DNA of 64,000 nucleotides, taken from assembly GCF_014898815.1 (NCBI RefSeq), contig NW_026515445.1, positions 1,302,001 to 1,366,000 of the forward strand, in the 5' to 3' direction. Source of the DNA: Panonychus citri (taxonomy: Eukaryota > Arthropoda > Arachnida > Trombidiformes > Tetranychidae). Of this stretch, positions 25,065 to 36,684 are shown one piece after another. Each line of letters starts with the position of its first letter. Within the stretch, counting starts at the first letter, position 1. The notes under the pieces were generated by a model. That model had not been told where the DNA came from and made no database searches. It saw only the letters and a list, made by a program, of their open reading frames with translations. Made by a program: the position numbers and the translations under genes.

Positions 25065-25730
25065 TTATTCCACTGCTTTAATGATAGCTTCACTGACTTC
25101 TATAGCTACTTGAGCAGCAGCTTTATCCTCGGGACTTGTTGCTTTCGATTCCTCGAGCTGAGCGTCTTTCAAAGCGTCACGAGCTGCATTCGCATCTAAT
25201 AAATCCAATGGCACAGCTTCTTCGGCAAGTATCTGAACGGATGAATCCTCATTGATGGTAACAGTACCACTGCTCACTGTTCAAGAATAATAAACAATAA
25301 TAGTCAGTATCAAATGTGAGCAATTAAACAATTGAAGAGAGACAAGCATTGAGATGCAGATTAATCTAAATGGGTTTAATTACCGAAATATTTTTTAGAG
25401 TTTCCATCATTTTCAAAGACAGTAACAACACCGGGTTTCAATACAGCCAAAGTGGGAACATGTTGAGGGAGAATACCAAAGGTACCACTGAAAGATGGTA
25501 CATCGATTTGCTTTACATCAGCATCCTTATAGTGGACCTGAAACATGATTAAGACAAAAAAAAATAGAATTAAATTACAATGGAAATAAATAAAGATCAA
25601 CACTTACCTCATAAGGAGATGCGAAGGTGAAACTCATGGCAGAATAAGACCGAGAAGGCAAAACCATTTGATTACTTAATCGGGTTAAACTTCTCAATTG
25701 AGATAAAGATGATCTTATGAATAGAGCCAT
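25065..25730 (-). CDS. ATP5F1D: Mitochondrial ATP synthase subunit delta
   Basis: Central-stalk subunit of F1Fo-ATP synthase that, with gamma and epsilon, couples c-ring rotation to the catalytic head. Three exons on the minus strand, 25608-25730, 25384-25537 and 25065-25276, give 162 residues (human precursor 168). Residues 1 to about 30 are a basic, Ser/Leu-rich mitochondrial transit peptide (MALFIRSSLSQLRSLTRLSN). The beta-sandwich domain follows (SFTFASPYE, VPSFSGTFGILPQHVPTLAVL, KPGVVTVFE), then SSGTVTINEDSSVQILAEEA and the C-terminal helical hairpin ending SEAIIKAVE. Introns of 70 and 107 bp have consensus borders. A perfect NRF1-type site lies about 145 bp upstream of the start. Confidence 0.95.
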
Positions 25731-26941
25731 TTTCTAAATGAATAATTTAATAAATCCAATTGGAAGAACAAAAAATAAACAAAATTAATCCAACAATTTA
25801 ATCAAATGTAATAACAATTTTGATCCTTCGCCTGGTGAACAAGGTCAAACCAGCTGATCGATCATCAAGTCAACTGCGCATGCGCATGACGCGTGATTTG
25901 ACTCAACATTATGACTCAAATTATGAAAAGAAAACAATTTGCTAATTAGTTGTCTTGGTTTATTTAATTTCCTTTGTTTAATCAGGCCACCTTTTAATCT
26001 TCTATTTTACTTAAATCGGATCATCTCTCATCTCTCCAGACCCTAGACCAGGTAAGATTGTTGTTCAATTCTGAGAAATGGTTATCGAGTGATTATCTCA
26101 TTTCCTTTGTTTACATTTTTCACTTTCTTTAATATTTAAAAATTTTTACTGTATTGTTTTAATCATTTCAATGGCTGAATCAATTGAGGAAGCACAAGAA
26201 TATTCATAATCAATTGAATTTTCGAAGCTTTCGATTGATATCTTTGGTGTGGTTACACCACCTAAATGATTCACAGACTCCTAGAAACAATTACTCATGA
26301 AAATGTCAACACTTCTTATTGTAAACCTATTGAACAAACATATCGAGTGACAATTGATTCAGTTCACACAGTTGAAATGATTTTTCCCGATTCACACTAA
26401 AGTAATTTGATTTGTTCCAATATTCATGAAACTTCAATTTTGAAATGGTTGTTTCATGTTTCCCCTTGAATCTTTAAAGTAGAAATGAATTTAATCTCTG
26501 AATTGTTCTGGTTGAAGTAGCCCTTGTTTACCTCAAGGTGAACACCACTGAGCCCTGTTGATGATAATAGAGAACCTGTTCTCTGGAAACTACACATTCG
26601 CCATGAAAACCATATTAAATAGAAAATAATTTAGATGTAATCAACAAAGTTACTCGAAAGAAGTGATATCTACATGATGGTTGCCTAACTAATCTCATTG
26701 GTTATGAAAGTTCATTGGCAGCTTATGAAGAAAGAGCAGTTTCTTCAATGAAATTCATCACAAAGAAAAAGGATGAATTAAGCTCCACCTCTGATTACCC
26801 TCCTTCTCATGAATTCATTAGTTAATTCAGACCTTTAACCGTTTTGACAATTCATCAAACCACCTGAGTATCGAGTATCTATGTAATTCTGTTGTTATAT
26901 TTTCTTTCCTAATGCCTTCCAGGTTTTCTATCATCGCCAAA
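25731..26941. promoter_or_regulatory. Divergent ATP5F1D / CHMP5 upstream region with a CHMP5 5' UTR intron
   Basis: The region between the two start codons. Near 26050 the sequence reads CTAGACCAG followed by a GTAAGA donor, and a good acceptor (CCTTCCAG) ends about 20 bp before the CHMP5 ATG. An intron of about 0.87 kb therefore probably lies in the CHMP5 5' UTR, which puts the shared promoter at roughly 25750-26030. That part contains the NRF1-type palindrome. Confidence 0.55.
25875..25886. promoter_or_regulatory. NRF1-type site TGCGCATGCGCA
   Basis: A perfect palindrome matching the NRF1 consensus (YGCGCAYGCGCR), about 145 bp upstream of the ATP5F1D start. It is conspicuous as one of the few CpG-rich words in this AT-rich window. 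NRF1 (Drosophila ewg) controls nuclear genes for oxidative phosphorylation in vertebrates. Function in this species is inferred. Confidence 0.6.
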
Positions 26942-28019
26942 ATGAATCGTCTTTTCGGTCGAGGTAAACCCAAAGAAGCTCCTCCAAACATATCGGATTG
27001 TATTGCCAATGTGAGTAATTAACCTGCAAATTGTTCAATTAACTGATTGTCGTTACTCTTTGTGTTTTTCCTACAGGTTGATAGTAGAGCTGATTCCATT
27101 GACAAGAAAATTGCAAAGCTCGATGCGGAACTTGTGAAATACAAAGATCAAATGAAGAAGATGAGACCTGGAGCTGCAAAGGTAGGAAACAATTAATCGA
27201 ATTTCTATCAATTTGTCATCTTAATCAATTTTATTCTCATTTCCAATAATCAGCAATCCTTAATGCAAAAGGCCATGAGAGTTTTAAAGCAAAAAAAGAT
27301 GTATGAACAACAACGAGAAAATTTAATGGCTCAATCATTCAACATGGAACAAGCAAATTTTGCTACTCAAATGTTAAAAGACACTAAAGTGACGGTAAAT
27401 CCATCTCATTACTTAATTACTTTCTCTAATTATATGCGAACTGATCACATCTTTCACTAATCTCCTTCAGATGGATGCCATGAAGATCGGAGTCACTCAA
27501 ATGAAAAAGGAATATAAGAAAGTAAACATCGATGATATCGAGGTAAATATAAGATTTTTTTTCTCTCTGTGTTATTGGAATTCATCTATTGTGTTTTTCA
27601 ATTGAATCTCCAGGATCTTCAAGATGAATTGGAGGATATGCTTGATCAAGCCAATGAAGTTCAAGAGGCATTAGGCAGAAGTTACGGAGTCCCTGATGTC
27701 GATGAAGCTGAATTGGAAGCGGGTGAGTTAATCAACGAATAACTTAAAGGAATTATTACTAATCTGTATCATTTATAATTCTCTTTCAAAACAGAATTAG
27801 AAGCTCTTGGTGATGAATTAGTCTCTGACGCTGATACCTCGTATCTCGAAGGAATCGGTGTCCCATCAGCCCCAACCAAAGAACCCGGAACAGAATCGAC
27901 CACTGTAAGTTTTTCTATTCCGTTGTAAAATAACTCGTAATTAACAATCTATCATCTTTATTGTTCATCAGGATGATTTGGTCGACGAGTTTGGCTTACC
28001 CAGGATTCCTGCCTCTTAA
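26942..28019 (+). CDS. CHMP5: Charged multivesicular body protein 5 (ESCRT-III, Vps60)
   Basis: ESCRT-III accessory subunit that binds LIP5/VTA1 and regulates VPS4 during multivesicular-body sorting. Seven exons, 26942-27010, 27077-27181, 27254-27394, 27471-27542, 27614-27722, 27795-27904 and 27972-28019, give 217 residues (human 219). It starts MNRLFGRGKPKEAPPNISDC, continues with the Snf7-type helices (ADSIDKKIAKLDAELVKYKD, MQKAMRVLKQKKMYEQQREN), and ends with the acidic autoinhibitory region (DLQDELEDMLDQANEVQEAL, ELEALGDELVSD) and the short terminal GLPRIPAS, all typical of CHMP5. Introns are 66-77 bp and all borders are GT-AG. Confidence 0.96.
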
Positions 28020-28110
28020 TTAAATCCAAGGAAACGTCACTCATTAACTCAACCATCAAACTTTTGTGCAGAAATTGAAAAATTAACAAAATCCTTGATT
28101 CTTGAGACAA

Positions 28111-28116
28111 AATAAA
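28111..28116 (+). terminator. AATAAA polyadenylation signal for CHMP5
   Basis: Canonical AATAAA 92 bp after the CHMP5 stop codon. Confidence 0.6.
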
Positions 28117-28119
28117 CCA

Positions 28120-31100
28120 TTTCCATTATATTTGTTATAATGTAATCACCAATTAAATATTTTCACTTCAATCAAGTCTTTTATCAGTTGTATTGACTAT
28201 TCATGTACCAAAACGTATTATTGTTACAACAATAAATTCATTTACAATTAAAACTGCAAACAAAATGCCTTCAAAAATCGCGCTTTTTCTTTCGTTTCAA
28301 ATTGTCAATCAACTTAAGAATCAAAGTCTTGCAATTAACAATTAACTTCAGTTCGTAAACTAATAGATGGATAAAAAGGTTCAAAACAAGCTAAAAACTT
28401 TCAAAGTCTTCAAAGAAATGATATCTCAACGATTTTCTCAATTCTTAAATCAATTGTTCAGGTAAATTGAACAATTAAGTTACTTTTTAATTAACAATTA
28501 TTCATTTCTAAACGACTGGACCACTTGATCATCCCTACACAACAATCAACTAATTAAACTTATCTAAGGTTTGATTAACATTCTTTTTATAGTCATTTGT
28601 TATCAATGGACAGTAAAAACAAATTATAAATCAAATTAATTAATTGGGAGAAAGAAAATATTAACAATTGTAACAATTAATAGGGCATGAAACGAAACGC
28701 TGGATATTCATGATACTAATCATCGGTTTAATCATTCATCTTCAGGTTGAAACATGAAGTAAAACAATGGAAACATTTAAATGAAACAGGTAAACTAATC
28801 AACGTGTAATTGTCAAATCTACTTGATGATTGATGATAACAAAAGACAACAATCAGCTGAACAGTAATAATAAAAAGAGACAATAATTTTACTGTTATAC
28901 TTTATTATTGATAAAGAGATGAAGAGGAAGATGAGGGATGAGAGAGAAGGAGGAAGATGAAATTATGAGTAAAAAGTTGGTTTTGAATGAACGTGAATTG
29001 AATTGATGAACATGATACTAAATGAAGATGATATTTTCTATGGAATAACTTTCATCTTCCTCTTCCTCTTCCACCTCCACCAATTTCCACCTTCTCTCAG
29101 TGGCCAGTTCATACTTTCCTCTGATATTATGAGACCAGTATTTTCATGATGATAAAGATGAATGAAAACTGACCCTCTCTCTCTCTCTCTCTAACTGGAC
29201 ACTGGATCATAATCACTTCCACCACCCACACGATCATCACCATTGTTATTTTTTATATTTTCGAGGTAAAAAATAGATTGTCAAATATATTGGAAAACTT
29301 TTTGGGTTAAAGGTGAACGTGTATCGCCTTAAATCAGGAATACACTTGATAAGTTTCCACCTCCATTATGATTATCATCATGATGATTAACACTATTAAC
29401 ATGATGAGATCAAAGATGATTTGTTGACAAGATTGAAACAAACAAAATACAATCTACAATAATCAATGAAGAACCAAAATGTTACCAAATTAAATGGACT
29501 TTTCGTGCTTGATTATAAACAATCAACAAATTGTCACAATGTTGTTGAAGATCAATGATGATAATTGTTTCCATTTAAAATTAAATGAGAGTCTTCATCA
29601 TTTAATTTATTCGATTCACGGTTTTTATCCTTTTTTTTCGCCTTTTTATTATTACCTTGATTTTCTGTTGGATGAAACAATTAACTTGATTGTCATCGTA
29701 TTCAGTCATCTAAATGATGATTAGTAAATTTAATCCGTTCGTTTAATTTCAACGACTAATTGTACTAGTGATTAAGCTTCCTAATCATCTGGTTTACTTT
29801 GATTTAAATGGACAATTTCAAGTTCAGTTTAATCATACACATGTTTAAATTGCAAGAATAACAATCAACTAACTATAGTTGATTGTGATAGCGCTTGCGT
29901 CTGAATTATTATCATCACCATGATCAACATCATGATCAGTATCATCATCACCATGATCACCATGATCATCCTCTCACTTTTTACTTTCATTTTATCAAAA
30001 GTTTGTCTCCAAGTTTCGAGTAACAAAAAATATCGAACTTTTTTTTTGTTCTAATCAAGTAAATGATAATTACTCGTCTAAAAGTTAATCAATTTAGTTC
30101 CCTGACTAATTATTCACTTCTAACTTCTGTTTGCTATGTGATTAAAATTAACTGTGTTTAATTGTTAATATTAAATTGGAACCAACTAAGGATTGGAAAA
30201 GTTTAGAACCGAAAAAACTTCAATGGTATTTGAATACTTTCAATCCACTTGGAACAATTTAAATGAACTAGTTAAGTTTTCTAAGTTTAAAAATCATGTA
30301 AATCAACGAGGTAAGTAAATCAAAATTTTAATCATATCAATTGTCTGTGAATCTATTTTAATTGTTGGCGGTTTAATAATCATCAGTATCACTTGATTGT
30401 CTCTTTACAAATATAATTATGATTTGTCAAGAGACTCTTATCATGGATTGATTATTGAATTAACATGATTACCATGATACTCTTAATCATATTAGTGTTT
30501 AATATAAATAATTATTTCCAGTTTCTCTCACGTAATAAGACAATCTAATTTATCACAATCAATCAAACGGTATCTTCTTAATCCAGTTAATAGAGCCAAT
30601 AATTGACACTATCGGTAAAAACGTAATAGGCAATGATTATGTACAATCAATTTGATCAAACAAGATAATTGACTCTCAGAGTAATTTAAACAAAACCGAT
30701 TCCAATTTGATTATTTTAAGCAACAATCTCAACGGAAAAATGAAATTGTAACAATTTACACTTTCAATCAACTTGATTAACCTCTGATCGCAATAATAGT
30801 CCATTGGTCGTAACTTTTAGCACAAAAAAAAACTTTTCCTCGAATTGAAAGTTATGATTTCGATAACTTTTAACTCTTTATAATAATTTTTTGTTTGGAA
30901 AAACTCATCATGATGAACCATAATAACGATAATTTATATAAATATGTTATCACCACAATTTGATAAATACAAATAGTTTAATGTTTATAAACAAGTCAAA
31001 ACTTTAGGCCTTGGAATCCATTTAATATCAAGATATGTTTTGTTTCATCTTCACATTTCAGATGCAATTTAACATTGAATCCTAAACCCTTAAGGATTCA

Positions 31101-32902
31101 GAAGACCGATGAAAATTTCAGATCATGTTCAGAATTTTGAAATTGAGGCATTAACATGATAAAGATTATCAACACCTTATTTCAACTCCTTATTTCAAGC
31201 ATCTTTATCATCATCAGTATTATCATTTTGGTTCATTTTTATCATTTACAGTTATGTATCAAACAACAGAAACAAATAACAATAAAATTATAAACAGAAA
31301 AGTAAAATTTTGTCACAATTTTCAAACTTCTTGTGAATCTAATTGAAGTTTCCAACAGTTTCCAGTTCTTATGTTTGTCTGCGATTAGCATTTTAATTAC
31401 ACAATTACCAGTTAATTAAGTCTTTCCAGATCTACTTTACTAGTTTACCTTTCTATCAAAATTACTGTTAACAAATTATATTAACTGGACATGTTGATAA
31501 TCAATTCCCTTGAAACTATTTACCTCATGTGAGATTGTTATACTTTGTGTTATTTGTGCTAATACAACAACAAAAAACTGAGTCCATCAAGTACAGACTG
31601 TCCAATATTGGTTAGTTTTTGTTGGTATATAGTGGACGATACAATGACCACTGGATAAGAAAAAAACATTAATATAATAAACAAGAAATTGAAATTAACT
31701 TTTAACAAAAAAATCTTCCAACTATTAGTTTCTCCAGTTAATTTGATATAAGGTATTACAAGTTAGTTTTGTCAACCATTAAGATGTTATCTGGATCTAT
31801 GGATCTGATCATTCATCAAGAACTGAACAACATGAAATCTGTCAATAGATTGAGAGAGGAAAGACAAAACAAAGTTAACATGTAACTGATTTTAGCTCAT
31901 GAATTTGTCCTGAATTTTTTTCACAATCGCATTTATCTTGTCATAATTTGGAAACAAAGAAATCATATTCTAATATGTCTTCAGTTTAGTGTTACCATGT
32001 ATCAGAATCAGATCAGAACAAGTTAATTGGTTAATTTGGCTAATTTAATTGCTCGATATTGAATCATGAGTATCTCATGAGTGTTGAGATTGACAAGTAA
32101 TTGTTAACTAATCAATTTCTTGGCAAATTTCAATCTCATATTGATCATCATCTCGTTGGATTGATACAGTTTGTGATGAAAAGTTTGTTTGTCAATTAGA
32201 TTAAATTGTTTACTCTAAACATTAACATCAGTCATGAACATAATCGAAATCATCAGAATATTCAGAACTTTCATTCGAAATGAAAATTCTCAAGTAGAGG
32301 ATTTTTTCTTCCCTGTCAACCGCAGATTCACACTGATTAGATTGATAATCATCGAGATTATTTTAACAATTTAGCTATTTGATATAACTAAATCAAAGTG
32401 AATACAAATCAAAATTAGTATCAGAAAATAATATTTACTCAATAAAAACCTCAACAAGAAATAATCATAAGTGTTATCAATCCTGTTAACGTTGATATTA
32501 ATTCAGAACAATCAACTGATAGTATCAATAAGAATGATTCACTTAATGATAATTGATTAAAACAAGAAAGTTCAATATTGTGATAGTAAGAATATCAATT
32601 TTCCGATAAATTTCACCCTGAAATTCAGTTGCATCAATTTCAATTGTGTGAATAATATTATCATGAAATATTTGGATAACTTAAATTACTAAGAAAACTT
32701 ATTCATATTTATTCAAGTTTATTTTCATAAACATGATAATATGATTAACTATTCACTCAACAAGCAATTTCCTATCTGAATCAACATTGAAAAGTCAAAT
32801 TGATTAACTTGTCTGATTAAGAAAAAGGGAGACAATTAATTTTTCAATTTCGCATTTCATTCAATCAACACTCATGTCGCTTTTGCTTTTATCTGTTAAC
32901 AG
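28120..32902. other. 4.8 kb AT-rich region without recognisable genes
   Basis: Lies between CHMP5 and the first recognised exon of the DIP/lachesin-like gene. It contains a (CT)n run at about 29175-29192, purine- and pyrimidine-rich patches (28915-28970, 29053-29095), and a short degenerate repeat at 29911-29970. A GTAAGT donor-like site near 30309 could belong to an upstream exon of the Ig gene, but I cannot support it. Most of the region is probably its promoter and first intron. Confidence 0.5.
29911..29970. repeat. Short tandem duplication of ATCATCACCATGATCA-type units
   Basis: The 16-base word ATCATCACCATGATCA occurs twice, about 33 bp apart, within a run built of ATC/ATG/CAC triplets that is nearly self-complementary. 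It reads as a degenerate minisatellite. Confidence 0.6.
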
Positions 32903-35900
32903 ATTCAATCGTATTATTGTTAATCATGCTAATCAACTTGGTCAATTTATCTTCAAGTAAACACTTATTGGTATCAAATATTAACAGTAACAATCAAGGG
33001 AGACCTGAATTCATCCAGAGTGTACCCAATTTATCAATTATAACCGGTAAAGATGCGATCATGAGATGTTCAGTTAAAAATTTAGGGAAAAATATTGTAA
33101 GTTATTGATTTTCAACGGAAATCGAAAGTTAAATTGTTGCTAATTGTAGCCGATTATCTTTGAATTTTTCAGATATCATGGCATCATTTAGAGTCAAACT
33201 CTGACTTAACAATTAACAAGCAAATATTATCTTCTAATCCGAGGATTAAGATTAGACAGGAAAAAGATGATTGGTTATTAATTATCTCAAATGTTTCACT
33301 CGAAGACAGAGGATTTTATATTTGTCGGATAAATTGGCTCGAACCTAAATCTCAACTTGGTTATCTTAATGTTGTTGGTAAGTTTGATTGTTGTTAATTT
33401 CATTCTTATTACTTGAATTCAGTTTGATTGTTTTATATCATATTTGAAATTCAGAACCTCCTCGAATAGATGAAAGTTCATTTACTAGCGGAAGTGAAAA
33501 AACAGTCCGTGAAAATAGTAACCTGACCTTAACATGTCGTGCTTCCGGTAATCCAAGTCCAACGATTGAATGGCGTCGTGAAGATGGCCGAGCGATTCAT
33601 CAATCAAGTCCAAGTTCTGGATTATATCCAGAATCATCAGGTAATCAATTAACCAAATGCATGATATTCAATAGAAGTGAATGTTATTCTACCATTAACT
33701 CATCTCATTAACACCAAGAAATCGATACTAATTATCACCTTTAGGTGTGCCTAAGATTATCGGAGATGAACTAAGTTTCAATCCGATTACAAGATGGAAC
33801 ATGGGTTCGTATCTTTGTATCGCTTCCAATAGTATCCCGCCATCGGTTAGTAGACGAATTATGATTTATGTCCAATGTAAGTACTTTTCTATTGGAACAA
33901 TTAACTTGATTTGATGAATGAATCAACATTGATTAAATTACTATGTTTCAGTTGCTCCTGTTATCAGAATACCTTCAGTAAGTGTGACCGGTACAAAAGG
34001 AGCCAATGTAACCTTACAATGCTCAAGTGAATCAAGTCCAATCGCTGATCATATTTGGCTTGATCAAAATGATTCTTTACTTGGTTCATCCCTCTCACCA
34101 CAATCAACACCAACAATCAGATCAAAATACGTAATCCAACTGATTAAGACTTACCACTTCAAGGTAACTTATCAATTAACCATAATTGATCTAGATTATA
34201 ATGATACAGGTCGATACATTTGCTTTGTCAACAATACTCTTGGATTAGCCCGATCAAGTATCTTTTTGCAAGGTAAGTAACAATTAACATCGATAACAGT
34301 TAATCACCACTGTCCAAGCTCATTATCATTACTGATTACTGACCAATACAAAAACAACAAACATAAACCAATAAACAATGTTAATGACCATAACGGTAAC
34401 AGTTAATTTAAATGATAAACAAACTGAAAAAATAGTCATAATGTAACAATTAACTTTTCCAATTGACTAGGATTGAGGCTTAATGGTTAACAATAAATAA
34501 TAACTGTTAACCCAAGACTATACAATCAACTACCTAACTAATCAAAAGATTACAATTAACTAGATATAAATATGATAATGATAAATGTGATACAGATAAC
34601 ATGATTATATTAAAATTATCAGGTAACAATTAACTTGGGAGTCAATGAGAAATGAATTGCCAAATGGTCAAGTCTAAAAGAGTAGCAATAATTGATGAAA
34701 GGTTAATTTGATTGTTGGAAGGTTAATTATTAGAGGAAAATTTTTCTTTTCTTCTGCTTTAACAGCAATTAGAGTCACGAATTACAATTTTGATTCAGTT
34801 TGCATATCATCCCATGGGAATTAACAATATTATGATAATCTATCTTCATCATCTTTATCATTACAATTATTATTACGATGATTAAGTTTCGCTTTCCAAT
34901 TGATTAACCTTAACATTAATTTTAACTTTATTGCTTTAAACATAAACCTTATCGATAACACTTTCAACAATCAACTTGATCACTGGCAATTTGAGCCTTA
35001 ATTGGATAATAATTATTGTCATGTAATCAGTTGACAGCCACACCCAGTAACTCCCATTGAACTCCCATGTTATCATCATTATCTCCTCCTTCATAGTTGA
35101 TTGTATGATTTACTCAACACGTATTCATGAATCAATTGAATTTCATGAATTTAATTCCAGTTACTTGATCAACAATTTAGAATCACCGTTAACCATTGAA
35201 ATTATCAGTTTCTTTCATCAGATGATTTTGTTAATTGAACTCGAGAGAAATTGTTTGTTTATGTTTTCTGTTGATTGTGTTTATTAACAACCAGTTAATT
35301 AATTATTAATTGTTGATGAATAACTGGTTTAGGTTATCAACTTGATTATGTTATCATTATCATCGTGATTATTATTATCCTTACTGAGGATTCTGATGTT
35401 TCTTGAAATTTCCTATTAGATTTTTTCTTCCAACAGAATCTTAATCATGATCATTTATAGAGTTAAATTGTTAATAATTAATCAATCTGTTATCCTGGTC
35501 TAACTTAATCATCGTCATTATCATTATCTTCATCAAAATTAACACTGATTACAATCAAAGTAACATTGAAGCTCAATACAAACAAATGATAATGATCATT
35601 GGAATCAGTTTAATTACTTTAATTCGGTTTGTCTTTTGATTAACAGTTAAGGACTATCAAAAGCCAGTTGATAGCAATTCAATTTCTGCTGAGGACTCAG
35701 ATGAATCTGAATCGGTTAGAGTTGATTTGAATTCTTCCAGACAATCAACAACAGAATCAACTAACCACAATAACAATAATAATCGGATTGCAAGTGATAT
35801 AAGATTCGCGACTTATCCTGACGACACTTATAATCAACCAAATAAGGATTCGGCCTCTTCAATGGGTCAATCGATGTTTTTAATTTCCATTCTTTTATTG

Positions 35901-35921
35901 ACAATTAGACTTAATTGTTAG
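32903..35921 (+). CDS. Three-Ig-domain DIP/lachesin-like cell-surface protein, probably GPI-anchored (5' end uncertain)
   Basis: Ig-superfamily adhesion protein of the Dpr-interacting-protein/lachesin/IgLON group, which mediates neuronal or septate-junction recognition. Exons: about 32903-33096, 33173-33377, 33455-33640, 33745-33876, 33952-34272 and 35647-35921. Ig1 spans three exons with AIMRCSV, ISWHHLE, DDWLLIISNVSLEDRGFYIC and the linker SQLGYLNVVEPP. Ig2 has LTLTCRASGNPSPTIEWRRE and GSYLCIASN. Ig3 has VTLQCSS, IWLDQ and DTGRYICFVNN. The tail is Ser/Asn-rich and ends in a short hydrophobic stretch (MSQ-type SMFLISILLLTIRLNC), as expected for a GPI signal. The first exon encodes a signal-peptide core (IVLLLIMLINLVN) open upstream of ATG 32926. 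The true start is therefore probably in an unseen upstream exon spliced at the AG ending 32902. Confidence 0.8.
34273..35646. other. Last intron of the DIP-like gene (1.4 kb)
   Basis: AT-rich intron. One TATCGATA occurs at 34950-34957 by likely chance. No coding signal is seen. Confidence 0.6.
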
Positions 35922-36002
35922 TGTTGAAATTTGCCAATTTTACAATTTACTGTAACCATTGATTGTTTGTCTTTTTCAATTAACTCTGTAATCAGCAAAT
36001 GC

Positions 36003-36008
36003 AATAAA
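36003..36008 (+). terminator. AATAAA polyadenylation signal for the DIP-like gene
   Basis: Canonical AATAAA 82 bp after the stop codon. Confidence 0.6.
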
Positions 36009-36250
36009 ATCTTGTTTTTTTCAAGTTTATTACAATCACTGGACTATTTAATTATTACAATGGAAAAATTTTCCCCAACAAAATAATGATCAAATCTCTC
36101 GAGTAACATTATTTAATTGTACTGACAATTAAATTTAAAACCACCAGCAATCAATCAACTTATAACATAAATCAACTTTTATTTTAATAGTTTGAGTGGT
36201 AAAGTCAATAATTTAAATTTAATTGCTAAGTTTAAACTAATATTATAATA

Positions 36251-36682
36251 CAGGGCGTTCTTTTATCCATTAAGACTATTTGACTGAATATCTCAAGAAT
36301 TAAAAGTCCCATGAATGTCAAACTTGACCAGAGGACTGAACAGAATTGATGTGCTTGACCTGCAGATTTTCAAGGCCATTGAGGTCATTTCCATAAGAAC
36401 ACATTAGCTTCATCTCGACAAACGGCTTCAGTGGGTCTCCAAATTTCTCGAGTCTCGGATGTTCAGAGCCGAGTAAATTGAGTAATTTGATATGCTATTT
36501 CACTTGGTGACCTAAAAATGATCTTTCTCCGTATTCTTATGGAAATGACCTCAATGGCCTTGAAAATCTTAAGGTCAAGCACATCAATTCTGTTCAGTCC
36601 TCTGGTCAAGTTTGACATTCATGGGACTTTTAATTCTTGAGATATTCAGTCAAATAGTCTTAGTGGATAAAAGAACGGCCTG
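36251..36682. mobile_element. Foldback MITE with ~149 bp terminal inverted repeats (Tc1/mariner-like ends)
   Basis: A 432 bp non-coding element. Its left arm (36251 to about 36399) and right arm (about 36534-36682) are near-perfect inverted copies. They differ by a few substitutions and small indels, such as CAGGGCG versus CAGGCCG at the tips and CTGCAG versus CTTAAG inside. The arms flank a spacer of about 134 bp. The element is bordered on both sides by TA (36249-36250 and 36683-36684), the target duplication expected of Tc1/mariner transposases, and the tips begin CAG. No transposase frame is present, so it would need a transposase supplied elsewhere. The high arm identity suggests fairly recent origin or foldback conversion. 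Confidence 0.88.
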
Positions 36683-36684
36683 TA

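Noticed and set aside
29494..29724. 76-codon plus-strand frame in the 28-33 kb gap
   Set aside because: No recognisable domain, AT-driven composition and no splice or polyadenylation context.
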